DNA from: UBA7672 sp038326205
Lineage (GTDB): Bacteria > Pseudomonadota > Alphaproteobacteria > Caulobacterales > Hyphomonadaceae
DNA length: 64,000 nt
NCBI GenBank assembly: GCA_038326205.1
Contig: JBBQJV010000007.1
Span: forward strand, 23,179-87,178
Reading direction: 5' to 3'
The notes beneath the pieces were generated by a model, which saw only the letters and a program-made list of their open reading frames with translations, was not told where the DNA came from and did no database searches. Both the position numbers and the translations under genes were made by a program. The stretch's first letter is position 1. The number at the start of each line of letters is the position of its first letter. Positions 25,521-34,290 of the stretch are shown piece by piece.

Positions 25521-26558
25521 TTGACGCCTGAAGCCATCCTTGAACCGGACCTGCCAATCATCGATCCGCACCACCACCTGTGGGACAGGCGGCCGGTGAT
25601 GCATCTCATTCCACCGCCCGTGCATGGGTTCGATCACATCAGCTATCGCAAGGGGCACTACCTGCTCGACCAGCTGCTGCAGGACACCGGCAGCGGCCAC
25701 AACATCGTGGCGACCGTCTATCTCGAATGCCGGTCGATGTACCGCGCAGATGGCCCCAATGAGATGAAGCCTGTGGGCGAGACGGAGTTCGTCAACGGCC
25801 AGGCCGCGATGGCGGCGAGCGGGCTCTATGGCAAGACGCTGGCGTGCGCGGGGATTGTCTCGACGGCCGAGCTGCTGGCGGGCGCCGATGTCGGCCGCGT
25901 TCTGGACGCGCACATGGCGGCGGCCGGCGCGCGCTTCAAGGGTATACGGCGCTCGACCTCCTACGACGCGGATCCTGATGTGCTAGGTCCGCTCAACCGC
26001 AATCCGCCCGGCGTGATGATGGAGCCAAAATTCCGCGATGGTTTTGCCGAGCTAGGCAAGCGCGGCCTGTCGTTCGACGCGTGGCTGATGGAGCCGCAGC
26101 TACCTGAACTGATCGACCTCGCGCGACAATTCCCGGACACGCCGATCGTGCTTGATCACGTCGGCACTCCGCTGGGGCTGGGCGTCTATAAGGGCAAGCT
26201 GAGCGAGCGTTTTCCGATTTGGCGCGAGAATATTCGTGCGCTGGCGAAATGTGAAAATGTGCATGTGAAGCTCGGCGGTCTCGCCATGCCGTTCTGCAAT
26301 TTCCCGTCGATGCTCGCAAATGAGCGCGCGCCGTCGGAACAGCTGGCGAAGGAATGGGGACCTTATGTGGAAACCTGCATCGAGGCATTCGGCGCTCGTC
26401 GCGCCATGTTCGAAAGCAACTTCCCGGTAGATGAAGTCAGCTGCGACTACCCAACTCTCTGGAACGCGCTCAAGCTGATAGCCAAAGACGCAACGGCGGC
26501 TGAGAAACGCGACCTGTTCTTCGGGACGGCGAACAGATTTTATCGGCTGGGACTTTAG
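25521..26558 (+). CDS. Amidohydrolase-2 family (TIM-barrel) hydrolase
   Basis: TTG 25521 has a GGGGAGAG ribosome site six bases upstream and gives a 345-residue product; ATG 25491 would add ten residues without a good site. The barrel begins LPIIDPHHHLWDRRP (metal-binding HxH). Later elements are FKGIRRSTSYDADPD, IVLDHVGTPLGLGVY (His), VHVKLGGLAMPF and AMFESNFPVDEVSCDYP (Asp/Asn region). These fit the amidohydrolase-2 group that includes lactonases and decarboxylases acting on aromatic or sugar acids. The exact substrate cannot be read. It is cytoplasmic (no signal). A small membrane-protein gene follows after four bases. Confidence 0.87.
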   Translation: MTPEAILEPDLPIIDPHHHLWDRRPVMHLIPPPVHGFDHISYRKGHYLLDQLLQDTGSGHNIVATVYLECRSMYRADGPNEMKPVGETEFVNGQAAMAASGLYGKTLACAGIVSTAELLAGADVGRVLDAHMAAAGARFKGIRRSTSYDADPDVLGPLNRNPPGVMMEPKFRDGFAELGKRGLSFDAWLMEPQLPELIDLARQFPDTPIVLDHVGTPLGLGVYKGKLSERFPIWRENIRALAKCENVHVKLGGLAMPFCNFPSMLANERAPSEQLAKEWGPYVETCIEAFGARRAMFESNFPVDEVSCDYPTLWNALKLIAKDATAAEKRDLFFGTANRFYRLGL

Positions 26559-26562
26559 CATC

Positions 26563-26772
26563 ATGGTCGACGCAAAACCTCCGGGCCGCTGGGCTTACTT
26601 CAGACGGCTGGCGCTGTGGCTCGGCATGCTGTGGACCTGCCAGGCGATCATGTATTTCGGCAATGAGCTTGCGCATGTGATGGTTGTGGACGATCTTGCC
26701 ATTCACCTTCAGGTCGGCGGCGGGATGATTGTTCTCGCAGCGATCCTCGCGGCCATTCCTGATCTCATATAG
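26563..26772 (+). CDS. Small membrane protein, unknown function
   Basis: A 69-residue frame starting four bases after the amidohydrolase stop. It encodes two hydrophobic stretches (RLALWLGMLWTCQAIMYFG at about 15-33 and LQVGGGMIVLAAILAAIPDL at the end) separated by an acidic loop. Close spacing and membrane-like composition support a real gene, but I recognise no family and the ribosome site is weak. Confidence 0.5.
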   Translation: MVDAKPPGRWAYFRRLALWLGMLWTCQAIMYFGNELAHVMVVDDLAIHLQVGGGMIVLAAILAAIPDLI

Positions 26773-26850
26773 AGGGCCGGCCCGCTTCCCTTCCCACCAA
26801 CTCAGGTCCATCCTTCCCCGCATCGGCGTCAGACCGGCGGGAGATGGACG

Positions 26851-28017
26851 ATGCACTTCGCACTCGATGAAGAGCACAAGCTGTTGCAGGATCTTGTCGC
26901 GCGGTTCGTGCGCGAGCAGCTGATCCCGCTCGAGCAAAAAGTGCTGGAGCGCGACGCCAACGGGCAAGGCGCGTATCTCTCCCATGAAGAGCGCGATCGA
27001 ATCGACGCAGTGTCGCGCGAGATGGGACTATGGGGCCTGGATGCGCCGGAGGATGTCGGCGGGGCTGACCTGCCGACGGTCGCGATGATCGGCGTCAATA
27101 TCGAGATGGGAAAGACGTGCGTTCCCTATCACCTGCCGCCCGACTCGCCAAACCTGCGCATGCTGATGGCGACGGTGAACGAAGACCAGCGCGAGCGTTA
27201 TCTGGCGCCGTACGTTCAGAAGGGCACTGTCTCCGCCATCGGCATTTCGGAGCCGGGCGCGGGCGCTGATCCCGCGGCGATGATCACGCGCGCGGTGCGC
27301 GAGGGCGACGAGTGGGTGATCAACGGGCGCAAGATCTGGATCAGCCGGGCACAGGAAGCAGACTTCACCATCCTGATGGCGGTGACCGACAAGCAGAAAG
27401 GCGCACGCGGCGGCATCTCGGCGTTTCTCGTTGATCGCGGCACGCCGGGTTTCAACGTGCTGCGCCGTATCCCGATGCTGGGCGGGCAGTTCACCTACGA
27501 AGTGGCGCTGGAGAATTGCCGCGTGCCGGCGACGAACCTTCTCGGCACTGAGGGACAGGGCTTTGCACCCATGCAGGTGCGCCTCTCCACGCGGCGGCTA
27601 CAGATGGCGAGCTGGTCGATCGGTATGGCGCAACGCGCACTCGACATGATGCTGGAATATGCTCCGCAACGCGTGGTGTTCGGCGAACCGCTCGCCAACC
27701 GGCAGGCCATCCAGTGGTGGATCGCCGACGCCTACACACGCATCAAAGCTGCAACGCTGATGACATATGAGACGGCATGGAAGCTGGACCAGGCGGCAGA
27801 TGTCCGAACCGACATATCATCCGTAAAAGCCTACGCGACCGAGATGGCGTATGAAGTGCTCGACCACGCCATGCAGATGTACGGCGCGATGGGAGTGACG
27901 AAAGAGCTGCCCCTCTCCCTCATGCAGGCGCAGATGCGCACCATGCGAATCTATGACGGCCCGACCGAAGTGCATAAGTGGGTGGTGGCGCGCAATTTGT
28001 TGGGGCTGAAGCGATGA
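26851..28017 (+). CDS. Acyl-CoA dehydrogenase
   Basis: A 388-residue flavoprotein of normal acyl-CoA dehydrogenase length. The N-terminal helical part begins MHFALDEEHKLLQDLVARF. The middle beta domain has SAIGISEPGAGADPAAMITR and WVINGRKIWISRAQEADFTI, which contact FAD and substrate. The C-terminal helices include AYATEMAYEVLDHAMQMYGA, GVTKELPLSLMQAQMRTMRI and the final DGPTEVHKWVVARN motif. The enzyme catalyses alpha-beta dehydrogenation of acyl-CoA with electron transfer to ETF. Start at ATG 26851 follows GGGAGATGGACG. Confidence 0.95.
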   Translation: MHFALDEEHKLLQDLVARFVREQLIPLEQKVLERDANGQGAYLSHEERDRIDAVSREMGLWGLDAPEDVGGADLPTVAMIGVNIEMGKTCVPYHLPPDSPNLRMLMATVNEDQRERYLAPYVQKGTVSAIGISEPGAGADPAAMITRAVREGDEWVINGRKIWISRAQEADFTILMAVTDKQKGARGGISAFLVDRGTPGFNVLRRIPMLGGQFTYEVALENCRVPATNLLGTEGQGFAPMQVRLSTRRLQMASWSIGMAQRALDMMLEYAPQRVVFGEPLANRQAIQWWIADAYTRIKAATLMTYETAWKLDQAADVRTDISSVKAYATEMAYEVLDHAMQMYGAMGVTKELPLSLMQAQMRTMRIYDGPTEVHKWVVARNLLGLKR

Positions 28018-28062
28018 CCGGTTGAGTAACCGCAGATCAGTTAGCCTATTGAGCGGGCAAAG

Positions 28063-28794
28063 ATGGATTGGTTCCGGGATTTGACCGGTTTTGGCGAAGG
28101 TAGTTATGAAGATGCCAAGCGTCGCTTAAGTCTGTTGGGCGATCCCTTGCACTCTTCAGTCAACGGAAAGAGTTAGGGCGTCGGAACACTTGAGGTCCCT
28201 TCGCTGCAGGAACTCAGGCAGCGGTCGCACCGTGCGCAAGCGTCCAAGGGAAAGCTGCGCCTTCGTGTGATCAACGCGGATGTTCGCAACCTTCTCCACG
28301 ACGCCGAAAATGGAGGCGCGCTGTTTCAGGTAGCATCCCAGTTCAACCTCCTCGAGATGACGGATCCAAGCGTAACGCCGGAGGACGGCGTATCGCGCTC
28401 AGAGTGGGACAACACGCAGGGGCCGATATGTACGATCGCGGCCGGCGCAGCGACAGTCTACAGAAACTACTTTGCGCCGGTAGGTGACCAGATCGGACAC
28501 AGTTCAGTTGCCACAAGCACATGGGAACCGTTGGCGCGACTGGTCCTAGAAGCGACGTATGAAGCCACCCTGCACTGCGCCGCACTCAACGCTGTCAGTG
28601 TCGGCTCGCGTCGCGTATTTCTCACTCTTGTCGGCGCCGGTGTTTTCGGAAACCCGCGATCGTGGGTGCTGGACGCGATGAGGCGATCTCTGAACCTCTT
28701 TCATGAACTCGATCTGGCGGTTGCTGTTGTTTCCCCTGGCTCGGCGCCAGATGACCTGCAGATCCTTGCAGCCGAGGGTGGGCCGGGCGCGTGA
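28063..28794 (+). pseudogene. Decayed gene of a conserved hypothetical family (internal stop and probable deletion)
   Basis: A plausible start ATG 28063 gives 37 codons (MDWFRDLTGFGEGSYEDAKR onward) that end at an in-frame TAG at 28174; the frame then stays open, in the same phase, to 28794. The continuation begins GVGTLEVPSLQELRQRS and contains ALFQVASQFNLLEM, NTQGPICTIAAGAATVYRNY and later WEPLARLVLEATYEATLHCA with VFLTLVGAGVFGN. From memory these blocks belong to one longer family whose members have roughly 100 more residues between the IGH and WEP segments. A GTG at 28267 could start a shorter 175-residue product, so expression of a fragment is possible. Confidence 0.6.
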
Positions 28795-28950
28795 GCATCT
28801 TCAGTCTGTTCTCAGTTGTTAGGGCGTGGCGCGAGTGAACGGGCTTCCGGGTACGGCTGGACTTGCAGCCCTTGACGTGATGGCTTCGGCAAAACTCGCG
28901 ACCACTTGAAACAGGGCCAACAGACTAGACGGGCCAACTGGAACAAAACC

Positions 28951-29760
28951 ATGACCCAAACCATCTTCATCACCGGCGCTTCCACCGGACTTGGCCGCGC
29001 TGCCGCAAAACTGTTCGCGGCGAAAGGCTGGAAGGTGATCGCGACGATGCGCGATCCTTCCAAGGAGAGCGAGCTGCAGGGCATTGCGGGTGTCACGGTG
29101 ATGCCGCTCGATGTTGTGAATCTTGCGCAGATCAAGGAGACGGCGGCGAAGGCGCTGGCGCTCGGTCCGGTGGAGGTGGTGTTCAACAATGCCGGCTATG
29201 GACTTGCCGGCGCGTTCGAAGGCGCGACGGACGAGCAGTTGCAGACACAGCTCAACACCAACCTCATGGGCGTCATGCGCGTGACACAGGCTTTCCTGCC
29301 TGCGCTGCGCGAGCAGAAGCACGGCACGATCCTCACGACGACGTCGATTGGCGGGCTGGTGACGTTTCCGTTCAACTCGGTCTACCACGCGACCAAGTGG
29401 GCGCTGGAAGGATGGAGCGAGAGCCTTGCGTTTGAACTTGCGCCATTCGGCATCCGCGTGCGCACGCTTGCGCCCGGCGGCATCTCGACGGACTTTGCGG
29501 GCCGCTCGCTCGTGATGACGCCGCACCCAGCCTACATGGAATCCATCGGCAAGACGATGAAGGCCTTCACGGACCCCGAGCGCCGCGCAGGCGGTTCCAC
29601 GGCGGAGAAGATTGCCGAAGAGGCCTATGCCGCTGTAACAGACACCAGCGACCGCGTAACATTTGTGGCGGGCGACGATGCGCGGGCGACTTACGCCCAG
29701 CGTCTTGCAGCTGGCGTCGAGGCGTTCCGCAGGGCAATCCGCGAACGCTTCCTGGGATGA
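28951..29760 (+). CDS. Short-chain dehydrogenase/reductase
   Basis: A 269-residue SDR from ATG 28951 (MTQTIFITGASTGLGRAAAK), which is the natural N-terminus; a longer frame to 28906 adds a polar stretch without family likeness. Cofactor motif TGASTGLG, the VVFNNAGYG element, catalytic Ser in ILTTTSIGG and the YHATK active-site pair are all present. The LAPGGISTDFAGRS loop follows. It is close to the classical SDRs acting on carbonyls with NAD(P). An enoyl-CoA hydratase gene follows after seven bases, so the two probably share a pathway. Confidence 0.92.
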   Translation: MTQTIFITGASTGLGRAAAKLFAAKGWKVIATMRDPSKESELQGIAGVTVMPLDVVNLAQIKETAAKALALGPVEVVFNNAGYGLAGAFEGATDEQLQTQLNTNLMGVMRVTQAFLPALREQKHGTILTTTSIGGLVTFPFNSVYHATKWALEGWSESLAFELAPFGIRVRTLAPGGISTDFAGRSLVMTPHPAYMESIGKTMKAFTDPERRAGGSTAEKIAEEAYAAVTDTSDRVTFVAGDDARATYAQRLAAGVEAFRRAIRERFLG

Positions 29761-29767
29761 GGGCATC

Positions 29768-30547
29768 ATGACCGAACGTATCGGCGACGTTCACATTCGA
29801 CGCGATGGCTTCGTGGCGACTGTCACGATCGACAAGCCGCCAATCAACGCGGTAAGCGTCGACCTGATGCGCGATCTTGCGGATGCGCTTGTGGCGCTCG
29901 ACAAGGACGGCGCCACGCGCGCAGTCGTACTGGTGACGGCGGGCAAGGTGTTCTGCTCAGGCGCAGATTTATCAAACCGCACAAGCGACGGACCGATCCC
30001 CGAACGCTCGATCAACCCTCTCTACGATCAGGCCGTGCGCCTGTTCTCGACCGAGTTGCCGATCATCGCTGCCGTGCAAGGCGCGGCGGTGGGCGCCGGA
30101 CTTGGGCTGGCAATGATCGCGGATTTCCGCGTGGCGGCGCCTGAGGCGAGGTTCGCGGCGAACTTCACCAAGCTGGGCTTCCATCCCGGCTTCGGCCTCA
30201 CTTACACCCTGCCCCGACTGATCGGTCGTCAGAACGCTGCGATGATGTTTCTGAGCGGCGAACGTTATGACGCATCCGAGGCGCTCGAGATGGGGCTGAT
30301 CGATGACCTCGTCGATCTTCCGCGCCTGCTCCAACGGGCGCAGACCATGGCCGCCACCATCGCGGAGAACGCGCCGCTCGCCGTGCGCTCGACCCGCAAG
30401 ACATTGCGCAGCGATCTGCCGGCAGGCGTTCGCGCAGCGACGGATCACGAATTCTCCGAACAGCAATGGCTGATGAAGACCGACGACTTCAAGGAAGGCG
30501 TGAAAGCGGTGACCGAGCGCCGCGCCGGTGATTTCAAGGGCCGTTGA
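29768..30547 (+). CDS. Enoyl-CoA hydratase/isomerase
   Basis: A 259-residue crotonase-fold protein. ATG 29768, with a GAGG site, follows the SDR stop by seven bases. The oxyanion-hole segments are KVFCSGADLSNR and VQGAAVGAGLGLAMIADFRV, and FAANFTKLGFHPGFGLTYTL is typical of the family. It would hydrate 2-enoyl-CoA or isomerise a related acyl-CoA. The pairing with an SDR suggests a short catabolic operon. Substrate specificity cannot be assigned by eye. Confidence 0.92.
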   Translation: MTERIGDVHIRRDGFVATVTIDKPPINAVSVDLMRDLADALVALDKDGATRAVVLVTAGKVFCSGADLSNRTSDGPIPERSINPLYDQAVRLFSTELPIIAAVQGAAVGAGLGLAMIADFRVAAPEARFAANFTKLGFHPGFGLTYTLPRLIGRQNAAMMFLSGERYDASEALEMGLIDDLVDLPRLLQRAQTMAATIAENAPLAVRSTRKTLRSDLPAGVRAATDHEFSEQQWLMKTDDFKEGVKAVTERRAGDFKGR

Positions 30548-30553
30548 GAGAGG

Positions 30554-31210
30554 CTAAGCCAGCGTCTCGACGCCGCCCATGAACACCTTTACGGCGCGAT
30601 CGACGGTTTCGCGGATTTCCTGATCGCTTGCCACAAAGCCCGCCATCAGCAGCGCACGGAATTGGAGACGCGAGCGCAACAGGTCGAAAAAGACAGACGC
30701 GGCCTGCTCCGAGTTGGCGATCTTCAACTCGCCCGCCTTGGCGCGATCTTCGAGATAGACGGCGAGAGCCTTGCGCACAGCATCAGGCGCGCGCGTGTTC
30801 CATTGCTGGGCCATCTCAGGAAATTTCTTCGCCTGGGCGATCATCAAACGCATCAGATCGACACTCTCGGGGTCGAGCTGCCGGATCAGGAAGGCCTCGC
30901 CGATCCGCCGCAGGCCCTCGCGCAGGGGGGCATGAGCGGCCAGCTCGATGTGCATCTGCTCGGTCAGGACCACGACCCGGCTGTCGATCATCGCCTCGAA
31001 CAGGCCCTTTTTGCCGCCGAACTGGGCGTAGAGGGTCGAGAGCGAGCCACCCGCCCGGCGTACAATTTCCGCCATGTTTGCAGCGTCGTAGCCAAATTCG
31101 AGGAAGACCTCCCGAGCAGCCTTCAGGAACGCTGCACGACGCATCTCCGCGCGACCGGTTTCCGGCTCGACAGTCTCGACGTCTGGAGTGGGGGCATCTG
31201 ATTGCGACAT
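30554..31210 (-). CDS. TetR-family transcription regulator of the adjacent efflux operon
   Basis: A TetR protein of 218 residues from ATG 31210 (GTG 31240 would add ten). The N-terminal HTH shows AAREVFLEFGYDAANMAEIV then RRAGGSLSTLYAQFGGKKGL and FEAMIDSRV, diagnostic for TetR. The helical C-terminal half would bind the ligand. It is divergent from an emrA/emrB-type pair, with an inverted repeat in between, so it is most likely the local repressor of that pump. Confidence 0.88.
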   Translation of the reverse strand: MSQSDAPTPDVETVEPETGRAEMRRAAFLKAAREVFLEFGYDAANMAEIVRRAGGSLSTLYAQFGGKKGLFEAMIDSRVVVLTEQMHIELAAHAPLREGLRRIGEAFLIRQLDPESVDLMRLMIAQAKKFPEMAQQWNTRAPDAVRKALAVYLEDRAKAGELKIANSEQAASVFFDLLRSRLQFRALLMAGFVASDQEIRETVDRAVKVFMGGVETLA

Positions 31211-31259
31211 TGGTGCAGGAATACTCGATAGCGATCCCACTTGATACTCGCCGCTTCAT

Positions 31260-31293
31260 CGTTACATTTCAACCGATCCGTAACGGAAATTAC
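31260..31293. promoter_or_regulatory. Candidate TetR operator between regulator and efflux genes
   Basis: CGTTAC (31260-31265) and GTAACG (31280-31285) are perfect inverted arms 14 bases apart, and GTAA (31280-31283) / TTAC (31290-31293) make a second, overlapping small palindrome. The site sits between the divergent TetR and membrane-fusion genes, where such repressors usually bind. No binding data are implied. Confidence 0.45.
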
Positions 31294-31346
31294 ATATTGA
31301 TCTCCCGCGCGCCTCCTCAGACGCACCGCACGACAGGACACTTCAG

Positions 31347-32498
31347 ATGGCCCTCAAGACCGTCAAGACCGAGCCGGGCTCATCCCCCCTGACCGAAACG
31401 CCTAAAAACGCTGCGGCCGAAACCGCAGCTCCAGTGGCCGCGCCCGCGAAGCCTGCTTCTGGTAGCACCCGCAAGAAAGTCCTGATCGGCATTGCGGCGG
31501 TGGCTGGCATCGCTGTGCTATGGTTCGGCGGCGACTGGTTCCTCAATGGCCGTTTCAACATCTCGACCGACAACGCCCAGCTACGGTCCGACATCGCGCG
31601 CGTGACGCCGAAGATCGAAGGTTACGTGGCAGAGATCCTCGTAGCGGAAAACCAGGTTGTGAAGGAGGGCGACTTGCTGATCGAGCTGGCGGATGACGAG
31701 TTCGTCCTGCGGCTGGCGCACGCGCGGGCAAACCTTGCTCAGGCCGAAGCCGACGCCGCTCAGGCCCACGCGCGCATCTCCGTCCAGCGCGACACGCTCA
31801 CCGAAACCCGCGCAGCGCGTGAAGCCGCCGATGCGACCGCAGATCTGTCTGCATCAGACGCCAAGCGCCTCGCCGATCTAGCAGCCAAGGGCTGGTATCC
31901 GAAAGCCAAGCTCGATCAGGTCGAAGCAGCAAAACGCACGGCCGACGCCCAGCTCAATCAGGCCGATGCTTCTATCACCGCGCAACGCAGCCAGCTTTCG
32001 AGCGCGCAAGCCGCGGCTGATAGCGCCGACGCCAAGGTCGAGGCATCGAAGGCCGAAGTCGCCGGGGCGCAGCTTGAGCTCGACCGCACAAAGATCCACG
32101 CGCCGATGAACGGCACGGTCACCAAGAAGGACGTGGTTGTCGGGCAGATCCTGTCGCCGGGTCGCGTCGCGCTGTCGATCGTCTCGTCCGATGACGTCTG
32201 GGTGCTTGCCAACTTCAAGGAAACCCAGATCAACGAGATGCGCGTCGGCCAGTGTGTTGAGGTCCATGTCGACGCCTACCCGAACCAGCACTTCAAGGGT
32301 CATGTGCAGAGCCTGTCGCCGAGCACCGGCGCCACATTCAGCCTCGTTCCGCAGGACAGCGCGACCGGCAACTTCACCAAGATCGTCCAGCGCGTGCCGG
32401 TGAAGATCGTGCTCGACAACGAAGCCAAAGCTTCGGGTCTGTTGCGAGCGGGTCTGCAGGTGACGGCCACAGTCTCCACCAAGACTGACTGCGAGTAA
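31347..32498 (+). CDS. HlyD/EmrA-type membrane fusion protein of an efflux pump
   Basis: A 383-residue protein: cytoplasmic N-terminus rich in Ala/Pro, one membrane anchor (VLIGIAAVAGIAVLWFGGDW at about 50-70), then the biotinyl-lipoyl half-motifs (VTPKIEGYVAEILVAENQVV and KIHAPMNGTVTKKDVVVGQI) flanking a long coiled-coil hairpin of Ala/Gln/Asp repeats. The beta-barrel part is VWVLANFKETQINEMRVGQC. It would bridge the inner-membrane transporter encoded next to an outer-membrane channel; no TolC-type gene is in this window. The MFS gene starts five bases later. Confidence 0.92.
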   Translation: MALKTVKTEPGSSPLTETPKNAAAETAAPVAAPAKPASGSTRKKVLIGIAAVAGIAVLWFGGDWFLNGRFNISTDNAQLRSDIARVTPKIEGYVAEILVAENQVVKEGDLLIELADDEFVLRLAHARANLAQAEADAAQAHARISVQRDTLTETRAAREAADATADLSASDAKRLADLAAKGWYPKAKLDQVEAAKRTADAQLNQADASITAQRSQLSSAQAAADSADAKVEASKAEVAGAQLELDRTKIHAPMNGTVTKKDVVVGQILSPGRVALSIVSSDDVWVLANFKETQINEMRVGQCVEVHVDAYPNQHFKGHVQSLSPSTGATFSLVPQDSATGNFTKIVQRVPVKIVLDNEAKASGLLRAGLQVTATVSTKTDCE

Positions 32499-32503
32499 CT
32501 GCG

Positions 32504-34111
32504 ATGAGCGCGACCGCGATGGCGGCGCCGCAAATGACCTACGTGCCGCCCAAGCCCGGCACGCGCGAAGCCTTGCTGCTCAACATCGGCTTCTTCGCGA
32601 TGGTCATCGGCATGTTCATGGCGATCCTGGATATCCAGATCGTCGCCTCATCCATCAAGATGATCCAGGCGGGCGTTTCGGCTTCGGACGATGAAGTCGC
32701 GTGGATCCAAACCAGCTATCTCATCGCCGAAGTGATCGGCATTCCCTTATCGGGCCTGCTCAACCGCGCGCTGTCGATGCGACGCCTGTTCGTGTTCTCG
32801 GCAGTTGGTTTCACGATTGCAAGCGTGATGTGCGCGCTGGCGTGGGACCTCAACAGCCTCGTTGTCTTCCGTTGCATCCAGGGCTTCCTCGGCGCCGCGA
32901 TGATCCCGACCACGATGGCCGCCGCCTTCACCCTGTTCGGCCCGAACCGTTCGATGCTGCAACAGGTCTCCATTGGCATGGTGGCGACGCTGGCGCCGTC
33001 CATCGGCCCGACACTTGGCGGCTGGATCACCGAGAACGCCAGCTGGCACTGGCTGTTCCTGGTCAACATTATCCCCGGCATCATCTCCGCCTCTTTGGTC
33101 TGGCGCCTAACCCCGAAAATGCCGACGCAGCTCAGCCTGATACGCAACATCGACATAATTGGCCTAGGTGCGATGGCGTTGTTCCTCGGCTCGTTCGAAT
33201 ACGTGTTCGAGGAAGGACCAACGGCTGGCTGGTTCGACGACCAAGAGGTCGTGATGTGGATGTTCCTGTGCTCACTGGCGGGCATTGTCTTCTTCTGGCG
33301 CGCCTTCCGACAGAAAAACCCGGTAGTCGATCTAACCGTCTTCAAGGATCGCAACTTCGCGGTCGGGGCGGTCATGGCTACCGTCGTCGGCTTCGGCCTG
33401 TTCGGCTCGGTATATGTGACGCCGCTCTTCCTCTCCACGGTGCGCGGTTACAACGCCGAGCAGATCGGCCACATCATGAGTATTGGCGGTATTGCCATGT
33501 TCATCGCCGGCCCGATCTCGGGCATGCTGATCAGACGGATCGACCCGCGTATTGTCATTGCGACCGGGCTGGCGCTGGCAGCCGTCGGGCTTTACTGGAA
33601 CAGCTTCCTCACAGCTGACTCCTCTTTCGAAGAGTTATTCTGGCCGCAATTCCTGCGTGGCGCCGGGCTCATCATGTCGATGGTGCCGGTCAACTTCATC
33701 GCGCTGGGAACACTGCCGCCACACAAGTTGCCAAATGCGACGGGCCTCGTCACCGTCAGCCGAAACCTTGGCGGCGCAATTGGCCTCGCCGCGCTCAACA
33801 CGCTGCGGCTTAACTTTACCAATCTCCACAATCAGGAGATCGCCGCCGGGATGGACCCTACTCGTCCCGAGATTCAGGCCTTCCTCGCTCAAAGCGAGGC
33901 CAGCTTGCGCGCAGCCGGCGCCGCTGATCCGGCGGCCGCCGCCCTCGCCCAACTCGTCCGCCGGATGCAGATGGAATCGCAGGTGATGACGTTCAACAAC
34001 ATGTTCCTCGTCATGGCGATCTGCTTTGCCCTGATGCTGTTCATGGCGCCGCTGCTGAAACGACCCGTTCCGCCGCCCGCTGGAGCACCGCAGGGGCCTG
34101 GCGCGCACTGA
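32504..34111 (+). CDS. EmrB/QacA-type (DHA2) MFS multidrug exporter
   Basis: A 535-residue transporter with about 14 membrane segments, the DHA2 layout. Motifs include MAILDIQIVASSIKMIQAGV (motif D1 region), VAWIQTSYLIAEVIGIPLSG and the motif C-like GPTLGGWITENASWHWLFLV typical of drug/H+ antiporters. It is directly downstream of its EmrA-like partner and divergent from a TetR regulator. The pump would expel lipophilic toxic compounds across both membranes. Confidence 0.94.
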   Translation: MSATAMAAPQMTYVPPKPGTREALLLNIGFFAMVIGMFMAILDIQIVASSIKMIQAGVSASDDEVAWIQTSYLIAEVIGIPLSGLLNRALSMRRLFVFSAVGFTIASVMCALAWDLNSLVVFRCIQGFLGAAMIPTTMAAAFTLFGPNRSMLQQVSIGMVATLAPSIGPTLGGWITENASWHWLFLVNIIPGIISASLVWRLTPKMPTQLSLIRNIDIIGLGAMALFLGSFEYVFEEGPTAGWFDDQEVVMWMFLCSLAGIVFFWRAFRQKNPVVDLTVFKDRNFAVGAVMATVVGFGLFGSVYVTPLFLSTVRGYNAEQIGHIMSIGGIAMFIAGPISGMLIRRIDPRIVIATGLALAAVGLYWNSFLTADSSFEELFWPQFLRGAGLIMSMVPVNFIALGTLPPHKLPNATGLVTVSRNLGGAIGLAALNTLRLNFTNLHNQEIAAGMDPTRPEIQAFLAQSEASLRAAGAADPAAAALAQLVRRMQMESQVMTFNNMFLVMAICFALMLFMAPLLKRPVPPPAGAPQGPGAH

Positions 34112-34290
34112 GCGCTGACGCCCGCGTAATACCGCAACCTGCTTGTCATCTCCCCTTGCGGGGCCGACCACTGCACCTACCTATTGGCCTGGATCAAGGC
34201 ACGGCCGTTCCGGCGTGCGATTGATTTGCGAGGATGCCGGGTTCGGGTCCTCAGACGTGTCGGCCGACTGCTTCAAACAAGGGTCAATTG

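Noticed and set aside
34142..34187. Possible sigma-32 promoter before clpB (CTTG ... CCTATTGG)
   Set aside because: CTTG at 34155 and CCTATTGG at 34180 are 21 bases apart, longer than the usual 17-18, and the -10 match is partial.
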